Assembly: GCA_032358255.1 (NCBI GenBank) | Contig: JAULBX010005553.1 | Span: 124,001 to 188,000, forward strand | DNA: 64,000 bases | Source of the DNA: Heterotrichella gracilis | Lineage: Eukaryota; Sar; Xanthophyceae; Tribonematales; Xanthonemataceae | Reading direction: 5' to 3' | Shown: positions 10,840 through 21,554 of the stretch, piece after piece | How the letters are laid out: the number at the start of each line of letters is the position of its first letter | How positions within the stretch are numbered: position 1 is the stretch's first letter | Notes under the pieces: generated by a model | Databases searched by the model: none | The model's input: only the letters and a program-made list of their open reading frames with translations | Told to the model about the DNA's origin: nothing | Program-made: the position numbers and the translations under genes

Positions 10840-12558
10840 CTGCAAGCGGCCCGCATGAGGTCACAGGAGTGGGAGACTTGGAGGGGGTGTGCACAGGCCC
10901 CAGGGGCCATTGACCATCCGCTGACTTGTTGCGTGGCAAATGCAGGTGGGCTACTTCGTGCTCACATGGTGCTGGCTGCTACAAGCAAGAAAGTGCAGCT
11001 CTGCCTCTCTGAGAGCCAAGCATGTGGGCACAGGTGGTGCACCATGCTGGCATGGCATGGCAAGCTGGTGCACTCCTTTGCCATCCGCCACATGTGTTGG
11101 GCACAGTTCCTGAAGTGGTGGCAAATTGCAGCCTGCCATGCAAATGTACAACAGCTGGATCACTGCAAGTGACCTGGGGCACAGGCTGACAGGTGTCCCC
11201 AACCACCTTACCTGCTGTGCGCTGCGCCGTTGCCTGCTGTGGGTCGCCTCCCCGTGCCACCTCTTTGCCCTGAGGCTGCATGGCGTGCGATGGCTCCTCC
11301 CCTGCCAGTGTCTGCCCGCTACTGGTCATGGCCACGCGCTGCAAGGCACTGGTTACTGACCTCTCAGATCCGTTCCAGGCTGTCAGGTGACCTGGTGCAT
11401 ACAACCTGTCAGTGCCATAAACAGAATGGCTGGCATGGGAATGGCATGGCAATGGCATGCCGTTCTTCACCGTTGGCATGCGGGGCGTAATGGTTGTGCT
11501 TCAACATAGTCAGTAAGGGAGACCGGAACTAATTTCACCTAGTCTTGGCAAACAGGGTTTTGTGAAACTTGACTCAAGCAGCTTGCCATGAGTGTTGCTA
11601 GTACATTCGCTGATGATGTTATCGCTCGGAGGTCTTCAGCACTCAACGGCAACGCTGCAGTATTATACTGTCCTTGGTGAACTTCTAAAACAAGATAAAC
11701 AGTTTGCTATCAGGGCCTAGCTAGGCTATAGCTTAGCCTAGCAACGGTGTTTGCCAGGTGGCAAGCAGGCATCAAGACTGAGACCGTCCCCAATGGGTTA
11801 GCCTGACCTTTTGTAGACATGAGAAGGACCTATCGATTCTATCAATACCCCACTTGAGAACGACCAGGGTATGTGCTTACTGCCAATATCGAGGGCAACC
11901 TCCCTCCCTTATGAGCCCACTACGTCCCAGGGCTGGTGTATAAAGTTCAGGGGTGGTATTGCAACGCTTGGACTCAAATGACAGTATCAGGTCCCCAGTC
12001 GGCTCGATCACAGATACTCAAAAAGTCGTTTGCCACGATACTCAACTGGGCACCAGCGCGCTGCAGCGTGGACAGCCCTCGCTATTGCCATGAGCTAGTA
12101 CTTGTACTACAGGGCCGGCAGCGCACAACCACAGTAGCCACAGCTTGGGATGTGCACACTCTGGAGACTATCAGAACCCTTTATGTCAGTTTCATCCCCA
12201 CAATGCTCGCCGCGCGGAGCTCAGCAGGCCTTTTCCGCTTGTTAGCTGGGCATCAGTGGGAGCAGTGGAACCCTTCAGGGTTTGGCAAAACCCTTGTGAG
12301 TGGGCGCTGCTGAAAATTGACCAAGCTAGGTGCGCGGCACCTTCGCAGCAGGTGGTCCGCAGATACATCAGCGCCCGACTTTTGGATAGGAGCCTGCGCA
12401 CGTGCAGTTCCGTTGGAGACCCTTCGACCAGCCTATTGGGCGCGCAAGTGAAATTTCAGCCCGCAGGATTGCCCTGGAAGATGGCAGGAAGGCACACAAA
12501 ATTGCTGGGGGCATAGTTGCGCGAGGTCCCCACTGTGCGCGACTCTCAGCTTCCTTCC
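10840..12558. other. Intergenic region
   Basis: No gene is identified. The first part may hold unplaced upstream exons of the tail-anchored candidate at 10640-10839. The last few hundred bases lie upstream of the LEA-like gene and probably contain its promoter. Codon use in the open frames here is unlike that of the sure genes. Confidence 0.4.
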
Positions 12559-12566
12559 TTATAAAG
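12559..12566 (+). promoter_or_regulatory. TATA-box candidate of the LEA-like gene
   Basis: TTATAAAG lies about 142 bases before the ATG at 12708 and is followed by a C- and A-rich leader without upstream ATG. Spacing suits a TATA-directed start near 12590. No other core promoter in the window is as clean, which would fit a strongly inducible gene (inference). Confidence 0.5.
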
Positions 12567-12707
12567 AGGTTTCGACAGCGCCTTCGAACGATCATCTTTC
12601 TCCAGCAACCACCCTGTATACCTGGAACGAGCGACTCATCCCAAACCTCCTTCCAACCCATTCCTGAACACAGTCACAGTCAAGCTACAGTAGCCAACGC
12701 AGCAAAT

Positions 12708-15579
12708 ATGGCCGAGGCCAAATACCCAAGAAACGGTGAGCACTCACTGTCCTACACCAGGACGTCAACTTGTAAACACCTTAAACGCCTACATGGCGCC
12801 TGCGTGGTTTGCCGCTGCGGGTGAACGCTGTGCCTGCCGTTCATGTCATTGACACACATGCCGGGAGTGCCAGTATGAAGCTGGGGATTTATATGTTAGG
12901 TTTGCAGCAGGATGCGTGCATACAGGCAGACCGTGACCCATTGTCTTATATTGGGTGTCGAGTGTTTTAGTTTACCCTTCCCTGACAACCAGCGGTGTTT
13001 TCCTGCAGAGGACTATATCAGCAAGCCTGCCCCACCTACACCAGCGGTGCCCAGCAAGGGTGATGTAGCCAAGAAGGCTGATGCAGCCAACCCAGACAAG
13101 AAGAATAACAAGTTCCCATGGGAGGACCCAGAGTGGCGCAAGAACGCCATCAAGGTTGGCGGCACTGTGCTGGCCATCCTTGGAGCAGGACTCCTGGTCA
13201 ACAAATATGTGAAGGAGGTAGGTGAAGGGCCCACTTTCCATACACATCATGGTTGAACCTGGCACACCATATTTCTCATGCTTGATTGTTATTTACCTGG
13301 CTGCCACGCCAGAATGTGGTTTGCTACATGGCCCTGTGACCATTTCCTGGGTTGCATTTACTGCCAGTCAGCGGTGGCTGAGATCATTGCATTTGTACGC
13401 CACCGCAGCAGCCCTAGTCATCCTTCCAGCAGTAGCTAAAGCATGCTTCAGTACCAGCAATGGGCATGAGTACACAATGTACAATAAACGGGTTTCAAAC
13501 TAGATGCAGTGGCATCACTTCATGCTTTATGCATCTCCATGCAGCATTGAATCTACACTGACTCCCCACCATCATGCTGCGTGCAGAGGAACGACAGCGA
13601 CGTCCTGACCGATGCCGGCAGGAAGGTCAGGGGGGCAAAGCGTGACGGTGAGGAGTTTGCTGAGCACCAGGAGAAGCGCCACTGGTGGGGCCACAAGGGC
13701 AAGAAGGCAGGGGAGAAGGTGCGTAAATTACATAGAAGCGGGGACTGCATGCATGAAAGCTGTATAACACAGTGATTTTTCCATTGTGACAAAGTCTTGA
13801 ATAGTGCAAAAGCAGTGATGCCAGTAATAGCATGGTGCCATGTAGTATGTGCGATGCAATGAATGTGACCTGTGGCTTGATTGTGGTGTGCATGGCTCTG
13901 ATCAGTGAGGAATCCCGGATGCAGTGCAACCCAGTACAACTTGCAACCCAGTGCGCATTCTGGACACTTTATCACAAATGTGCTATATAGGCCAATTGTG
14001 CACACGCACTGTATGCTCTTGGTGTGCTCAGTTCAATTGCCTCCTGCCTGCAGATTGGTGACATTGAGGCTGACATCAAGTACGGTGCCAAGCGGACAGG
14101 TGACCGCGTGAGGGACGCTGCAGTGGACAGCAAGCACGCCACCAAGCACGCTGCTGACAAGGCAAACCACGCCACCAAGCACGCTGCCGACAAGGCAAAC
14201 CACAAGGCAAAGAACGCGTACGAGGATGCAAAGCACGCCGGCAGGAGGGCTGGTGACAAGACCAAGGATGCGTTGGGTGATGCCAGGGATGAGGCGGGCA
14301 GGTAAGGGCATTTGAAACTGGCTGCATGTTGTCATTTTACTTCTGCCTAAATGTGTTAGTTGCCTGGCACTGGGTTGCGCTTGATTTCAAATCAGTGCAG
14401 GAGGGCTTTAGGAGGGGTTCTGGCACATGATACGGTCTGCCTGCATGCTCCATCTACACACATACCATTTGCTTGCTGCGCGTTTACGGGAATCATCAGT
14501 CAGCAGGTCATCTGCACAAGTTATTACAGTAGGTGCAGCTGAGTTCCAACTGCATGTGTGCCTCAACCTCCTACGTTCCAGATTGTTCACTGACAAGTCA
14601 TTGGTGCCATCTGCAGGAAAGTGGATCAGACCAAGGGCCTGATTGGCAAGTCCGGTGATGCCATCAAGCACGGCACCTACGATGCAGTGCACGGTGTACA
14701 GAGCGGTGTGTCATCGGCTGCGCACGCGGTGAAGAAGGTGGGTGCACACGCAGTTGCCTTGGCTTGCGTTGTACTGCCAGTTGCTGTGGTGTGGCTTTGT
14801 TGTTTCTGTCTAACCTGCCAGCAGTGCTAGGGCTCCTGTTTGGTGAAGTGTGTAATGAGCTACCTTGACTGCCCCTTGACATATTCAAAAGTGTGCGCAA
14901 TATGCTGTTGTCTGCTGCTGGAAATGCTAACCAGGGATGGTGTATGTATTGTGTGACGCGGCTCAGTTTGTATGTGCCTGACCCCTCTGCACCTCCTCTT
15001 GCGCAGGGTGCCTCCAACACCGTGGGTGCTGTTGACGACTCTGCACACTACGTGGGCAAGAAGATTTACGACGGTGGTCACGCAGTGGTGGATGGCGTGC
15101 AAGGCGCAGCAGGCTATGTTGGTCACAAGGTGCGGAGCTGGCTGTAGGTTGAATGGTACATTGTATTGAGGGTGCAGGGGTGTGAATGCTTGCTAGAATG
15201 GGTTTAAATGATGATGGCTGCTGTTGCCATGTCCATAATGCAATAGGACGTGAAATGCAATGATTGGCACGACTTGGTAAATTCGTGGAGAAGAATCTTT
15301 TGGCACTTCTTCTAAGTTACTTACATGTATATTTGTTTTTGAGATGATACTAGCTGCATTACATAGTATGTGCCCCGCTTTCCCCTTATCGCATTCTCTG
15401 TGCATGCACCAACCCCATCTCCCCGCACCTTGCAGGGCAAAGAGGCCAAGGATGCCACTGGCAACGCTGCATGGACTGCTGCCGACAAGCTGAACGCTGC
15501 ACAGCGCGACGCCAGTGATGCTGTGGACGAGAGGTACCATGAGGTCAAGGGTGGCAGGCCATGGTGGAAGCTGTGGTGA
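12708..15579 (+). CDS. LEA group 3-like protein with an N-terminal membrane anchor
   Basis: Seven exons join in phase: 12708-12735, 13009-13217, 13587-13718, 14054-14301, 14617-14737, 15007-15129, 15436-15579, giving 334 aa. Residues 57-77 (IKVGGTVLAILGAGLLVNKYV, shown as one helix) form a single membrane span after a Pro/Lys-rich N terminus. The rest is Ala/Lys/Asp/His-rich with 11-residue periodicity, including two exact units ATKHAADKANH, as in LEA_4/group 3 proteins that fold into amphipathic helices on drying or freezing and shield membranes and enzymes. It ends in an aromatic tail, GGRPWWKLW. Most introns fall between similar helix blocks, consistent with growth by exon or repeat duplication. 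Similar cold- or desiccation-induced proteins are known in Chlorella, but the precise match and stress regulation are inference. Confidence 0.8.
14138..14203 (+). repeat. 33-base tandem repeat x2 in coding sequence
   Basis: Two nearly identical 33-base units inside exon 4 of the LEA-like gene code two copies of the 11-mer ATKHAADKANH. They differ by one silent change (GCT/GCC), so the duplication is recent compared with the rest of the diverged 11-mers. Confidence 0.85.
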
Positions 15580-18500
15580 GCAGCGGTGGGGGTGCTTGAG
15601 CTGTCCCGCGGGATGGAGTAGGAGGATGGGATGCTGCTGAGATGGTGGAGCTGTGCACCCCGAGGGCACATATCTTTTTACTAACCCCAGTAGCTGCTGA
15701 TGTTGTACTGCATGGCAGTTACATATGAAAGGATCAGGTCGTTGTCTTCCAAGCGGCAATCCATTGGTGCCCATGCATGGACACATTGCGTGCACTCTGA
15801 TACTGAGTAAGAAATAATGAGGGCATCAATCCCTGTTTGGGATGTAGGTCAGGATCTTTCCAGCTGTCAGCTGTAGTGCGTGTAGGTTGCAGCTGTGTCA
15901 AGTGTTTGATGCTGGTCATATGTCTACAACCAGGTCCTACACAGTTATGCGCTGAAGTAATTTGTTGTGAGTGTTTATTTGTCGACATAATTCACTGTTT
16001 TAACTTAGATGGTGCACACTGTTGGATGTATTTTGTTTGGTATGTTGCAATGAATTCTGAGATGCAGGCGAGTTAGCAGCAACTATGTTGCTGTGTACAG
16101 CTGCATGGTAAAGCGTCAGTGATGCAGGTTGCAGTCGCTGTACATTATCATAGGCACCTGTTGCACACCATGATCAATAGGGACTTGGGGATTATGTGGC
16201 GAGGAGTGGAAGGGGTGAAAAGATTTATTACGACGATGCTTCAGTGGTATATGGATAATGGTATCGCAGCCATGTTAATGTTAATAAATCCTGTAGCTGG
16301 CACAGTGAACATTCATTGCAACAGAAAAAATTGGCCTGAGCAGCCTGCAAGAAATAAAGAAAGGGAATGTACAGAAGATCTCTTGGAGTCAAGGGACCAC
16401 GACCAATACTGGCTCACACAATGACACCAATGTGTGACACCAACCAGAATATAGCTTTAAGCATAGATCAAAGCTAAAACGGCATTCTTTCTAACTAGGT
16501 ACAAGTCAATCATGATCATCCTTTTACAAGGCTTCCTTAGCAAGGAAGGGCAGCACACCATGATGGGCACCCACTTCAGGGCAGCAGGTTGGATGATAAT
16601 ATTATATAAAATTTGCAATGCATGCCATGCCAATGATGGCTGTCTCTTTCTCTGAAGCCCTGAAGTCAGTACTGCTTGTGGCTCACCTCCCCATGTCAGT
16701 ACAACATTAAATTTTATCCCTGCATAACGTCCTGCGAAACGCCAATGGTTGCAACTCGTTGCCACGCGGCTATAATCTAAGGCACCTATGCTGTGTACCC
16801 ATTTGAAATACAATAACCACTTCTGCTCCTGGTGTGGTGCGCTGGTGCGAGCCAGTGGCCCCCTAACTACGCCTCTGTGCGTTCCCTTTCCAGGAGGTCC
16901 CCCCCTTTTCCTTTCCTGGCATTGGCTCCAACTGTAACAGGATTATTATCAATAAATATATTCCATCTGAACCCTACATAAGGGTTTACCGGCGTACCAT
17001 GGCTTGGTCAGAAACCATAAAGAAGGATAGCTCTGGAAGCCTCTAGGCAATGCGTGATTAGCCGGAATAGTTGGCTTCTATCATAGTTGGCTCCTATCAT
17101 GGTTGGCTCCTATCATTTTGCGGCAGCTACACTGAAGCATGCCACGTATGCTACGTATCCAGGCACTATGCAATTTGCAACGTCTGGAACGCCGTTGCTG
17201 ACGAGCATGCCTATGATATAACGCTGAGCAAGAGCCAGCGGAAGCCCAACACCTCCAAGCTTGCAAATTGCTGTCACCGAGTTTCATATCACTATTATCT
17301 TGCAACATCAGCATGAATTTGAATGCCTATGCTTGACCAGCCATTCTGGCTGGCTTGCGTGGCCTAGTGCGAGCCATGGCCCTGCAGTCACTGCCAGGGC
17401 ACTCCACCAAGGAAGGAAAATGCAGCGCACTACTTGAACTAATTTTACAGCAGTGTATATTTCATGTTACACATAGAAAATATGGAAGCGCAAGCGACGT
17501 TACTGTAGTATTGAGGGTCAGCACTGGGCCAGAACACCCTCCAAGCTCTGCTTGGCAGTGAACACAGCAGCAAATTACAGAGTGGGGTAAGGCAGTATCA
17601 TGGCGGCTAGCCCAATGGCAAATGGGGCACACAGGTATGCAACCGTGGGCATTGCCACAGCCACCAAATTTTGTTGTAAACATAGCTGTCCACTGGGGGA
17701 GAAGTCTGCACTTCCGAAGGCTTCCTGGCCAGGCTGACGCTGGAGTGTTGCAGCCACAGCATGTGCATCAAATTCTAACTTAGCCAGTGGCGGCTGGTAG
17801 ACTTGCCACCATCAGGGAGGTGTCCCCCAGCATGCCCATGCATGCCATGGCATGGCAGAAGCAGGAAGGGGACGTGCAGAGGCATAATTAGGGGGCCAAT
17901 GAACCAGGTTGCACAAGCGGTGTTAATTAAAATTGCGGTAACTTGGGCAGAGAAGGACAACTAGCCTGAGGCAGTAATGCGGCATCTACCCCGGGAAACA
18001 GCAGCCTGCATAACGGCAGCTGCAGAACATCAGTGTGCAATTACTGATTGAGTGCCAGTGACATGCGCATGGGGAGCTGCAGCTGCTCCAGGTCTAGAAG
18101 CCCCCTTGCATGCACATGCCCCTCCATCATCAGCATGGAACCTTCCCGGGATGATCCCCACTTGCGGAGCCCTGTGTCACACATCATGACATGCAATGAT
18201 ATCCGAGGGCGCACTGCGTGTGGCAGGAAGCACCATTTGTGACCCAGAAGCAGAGTCACCCCATGTCACTTGTAGTGGGCTTAGCAAGGTAGTGCAATTT
18301 AGTACTAGTCGCGTGACTTGGAAAGCCCCCGGGGTGACAAGCCGCCCTGGCAGGTACAACACACACCGGCGCACGCATGACTAGGAAATTGATACCAGAA
18401 CACTGTCAGAGAGAGAGAAGAATAAATTGTGAATTCACTGTGCCACCGCAATGCCAGCTAATTCCAAAATTGCTGCAATGCATGATGTCAGACTTTCAAG

Positions 18501-19542
18501 TTGGAACGCGTTGCGCTGTGCATGCACTGGAGTGCGGGCGCTGAACTCGGTGCCACCCGGTAGAAGCTAATTGCATACTATAGCTGAGCTGTACCCTAGA
18601 ATATACAAATAACAGATATTATATGACCCAATCCCAGACTTTGTACATACCTAGGCCTCCAATGATCTGGCCCAGGCTTCAGGCTGCTGGCTGCTGGCAT
18701 GCCATGTGAAGTTGCTTTACACTGCTCATCAGTGAGCGCTGTGGCAATTGTTTTTTTGAAATTTCTTATTTTTGCATCAGGGCACAAACTTGAAGCTCAG
18801 CAATGCTTGAAGCTTAGGAATTGGTCTATCAGATTTCTTTGTTACAATGGAATAAAACGGACAAATGGATCATCCGTGCTGGAGGTCTGTAATATATCTC
18901 ATATATCAAAGTCCTCCTGATTTGTGGATCTGATATCTGCATGCATGTGGCTTTTAAATGGTTTACCATTGTATTTTGCTTCTGTCTAAAAACCGTTTTT
19001 ATGGCATTCATCTTGCATTGATCAGTGAATGGGATTCCTAGGAGTGACTAAGCTTCTCACAGAAATCTGGCTGACCCAGTTCCAGACTGGTGTGATCGTC
19101 AACTTCAAACAGATGAACAAAAATCTGTCTGTTTTTGGTATTGCTACAACTAAGGCACCTAACCAGCAGGCATTGGCGTGCACTACTAAAACTATAAAAA
19201 GTGCGGGTGTTGCAATGGAAAGTATGTCAGCCACTAGCAGGCAGAGACTCTGAGAGAGAGATAATTCATCAGAAATGCCCAGCGCATGGGCGTAAAAGCA
19301 ACTTGGCTGGCAACCAACAAAAAAAGTTCAAGCAAAATAAAAAGAGCACAATCTGTTCTAACAACTGCAGGATTGGAATCACTTGCCAAAGGCAAGCGCC
19401 ACAACATGAACCGTCAAGATATTCTCGCCACAGCAGAATGCCCAGGACTATGCGCCACTGTGCATTTTCCTGCCGCAAACCCCCTTGCCGCACTGTGACA
19501 GCATGATGTACATTACATTGGACAGATAGATTTGCTGCAAGC
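15580..19542. other. 4-kb gene desert between convergent genes
   Basis: No supported gene in almost 4 kb between the LEA-like gene and the root-cap-domain gene, which point at each other. Only their 3' UTRs are expected. Open frames are short and lack the GC3 bias of real exons. It contains a 16-base tandem repeat (17069-17116) and many TGCATG words. No tRNA, transposase or reverse transcriptase signature is seen. Confidence 0.5.
17069..17116 (+). repeat. 16-base tandem repeat x3
   Basis: Three head-to-tail copies of (A/G)GTTGGCT(T/C)CTATCAT, each differing from its neighbour by one base. A small minisatellite in the gene desert. Confidence 0.9.
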
Positions 19543-21554
19543 TCACGCTACCGAGTAGCGAGCTCCTGCCACACCCCTGCGTCCCCTCAGCAGCTGCAGG
19601 TCATCCTCCCCAATCTCCTTCAGTGGCGTGTTCAACCACTCCCTGATCTCTCGCCGTATCATACCATTCCTGTCAGTCGGCAACTCTTGTGCATGCCGTC
19701 TTGCCAATGCCAGCCTGTCACTGAGATGCCTCCTTGGCACTTCGCTCTGCGACGTCACTGCCTGAATGTCCTTGCTGATCTTCATGTATGTCCCAACCGA
19801 GGACTTGGGCTTGAACGTGAATACTGTGCTCACAGATCCGGCCTTGAGGTTGTTCCCCGTCTTGAAGTAGCCATCTAGCTTGCTGTGGTCGGAGGCTGGT
19901 GGCGGTGGTGCAAAGCTGTCCTGCCACAAGTTGTGGATGAAGTCATGGCCCCACAAGCCATCCTTTACAATGTATTCATCCTCCGCACCCTCCACATGCG
20001 GCTGGCTGGCGGCCTGGGCCGACTCCATGGGAGACTGCTGCCCATTGTGCCATGTCTGGCCAAGAATCCCATGCATATTGCGCACGGACCTGCAGGTACA
20101 CATGAAATGGTGTTGCCACAGTTTGGGAAGCAACATTCAGGAGCCAAACAATGTTGTCCCGGGCAAGTACAGCCATCATGCATTGCCATACGGGTCACGC
20201 TGACAAATACCGGAGAGGAGTATCCAACTCCTAAGAAGTATGGAAGTAAGCCTGTGCACTCAAAATACTGTTATTGTGGGAAAGGGCTGTTACCACAGCT
20301 TAGGGTTTTAGGGCTTGAAATTGCGTAGAATTTGCTAGGGATTGGAGATGCCAGCTTTCCCTTAACGCTTGCGCACATGTTGCCAAGAGAATATGACATA
20401 TTATGATGATGTTTCTTTTCAAAAGCGTGTTTCATTACTGCGAGACTCGCTGAGGGCAAGCCTACAATATTCCACTGAGCCCATCGTGCCCCAAAACGTG
20501 TCAGTGCTTGTCAATTGACTCACCCGTCCATCAGAGCCACGTCAATGTCAAAATGGTTTGATCGGTCTTTGCAGTAGATGGCGATAGCAACCTGGGCTGT
20601 GTCAATGTCAAGTCTCCATCCCGTTTGCATCTTGGCCAGCGCCAGTATGAGTGTGCCAGCACTGTTGCCCTTGTGCAGTTTCATGTGCTTGCTCAGTGGC
20701 AGGGAGGCAGTGATATCCTGGTGATCCAGATACACTGCAGACAGGGGACTCTAGTTGGCTAGAAGTAGGACAGCACTGCCCAACAGGGTCTCAAAGGTGC
20801 CTTGCAAATGTTGAGGTGAGCGCAAGCGGCAGGCATCAGCCCTGCGCCACTGTGCCTGGTGCCATCCAAGGTGCTGTGTGTATACCATCATTCAAACGGT
20901 GCCTCAAGTGTTCCGAGTGCACAGCCAGCGCACCTGCCAGCTGGCCTTGGCCGCGTGCCTCCACAGCCAGCAGCGTGTCGCTGGCGGTCCTCAGGGCAGC
21001 CATGGTGATGAAGGCGGCGGGTGTGCCACTCGAGCCCTCAACGATGGTGAAAACTGCATTCAACTGCAGCAGGCACAGCAAAGTGTCAGCTCAACTGGGC
21101 AAAAACAGATGAGAGGTTTTTGCTCTGTCACGCACTGTTTGCACCTACAGCTTAGCCGCTCTCACCTGGTATCTGCGCTCCGTCAGGAGGTTGTAAACTG
21201 TGTTTGGCCGGGCTTGGAAAGGGAACCGGATGCCATCAAACCCGGTTAAGCTTGGGATTGGCTGTCCTGCAGGGTCCTTGGCTTCACCTGGGTTTACAAG
21301 ACTCGAATTATTTGACGTCACTCACCACATTCAAGCAAGCCATGCCCATAAAGAGCGACCAAAAAGGCTTTGATTTTTAAACAACACTAATAACTTCGGC
21401 AGCCACAGGCTAACGGCAATACTGCCTTACCGTCTGCAGCTGTACCAGACTGCCGGTGCCCGTTTGCGAAAATACGCCTTCCCGAGGCCGTCCAAGACCC
21501 AAACATAAGCAACAGGGCCAGCGTGTGGTACAAAGTGAGATGCCGCTGCACCAT
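19543..21554 (-). CDS. Secreted root-cap-domain (LEA-related) protein
   Basis: Five exons on the minus strand join in phase: 21554-21431, 21287-21166, 21063-20934, 20734-20524, 20089-19543, giving 377 aa. The start was chosen because it opens a clear signal peptide, MVQRHLTLYHTLALLLMFGS. Next comes a vWD-like beta module: LTGFDGIRFPFQARPNTVYN, then LLTERRYQLNAVFTIVEG. A root-cap type segment follows: HFDIDVALMDG, VRNMHGILGQTWHNG and a GAEDEYIVKDG motif, which mirrors the VEGVLGKTYRPG...GGEDKY pattern I recall from plant Root_cap/LEA-related proteins. A charged C-terminal tail of about 130 residues has no match that I recognise. Function in plants is unclear; extracellular matrix or slime roles are suggested by secretion. 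The domain call is by motif only. Confidence 0.65.
20300..20313 (+). repeat. TTTTAGGG/TTAGGG-like telomeric motif in intron
   Basis: TTAGGGTTTTAGGG lies in intron 4 of the root-cap-domain gene. The second unit has the extra T seen in Chlamydomonas-type telomeres. Too short to be more than a motif on its own. Confidence 0.6.
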
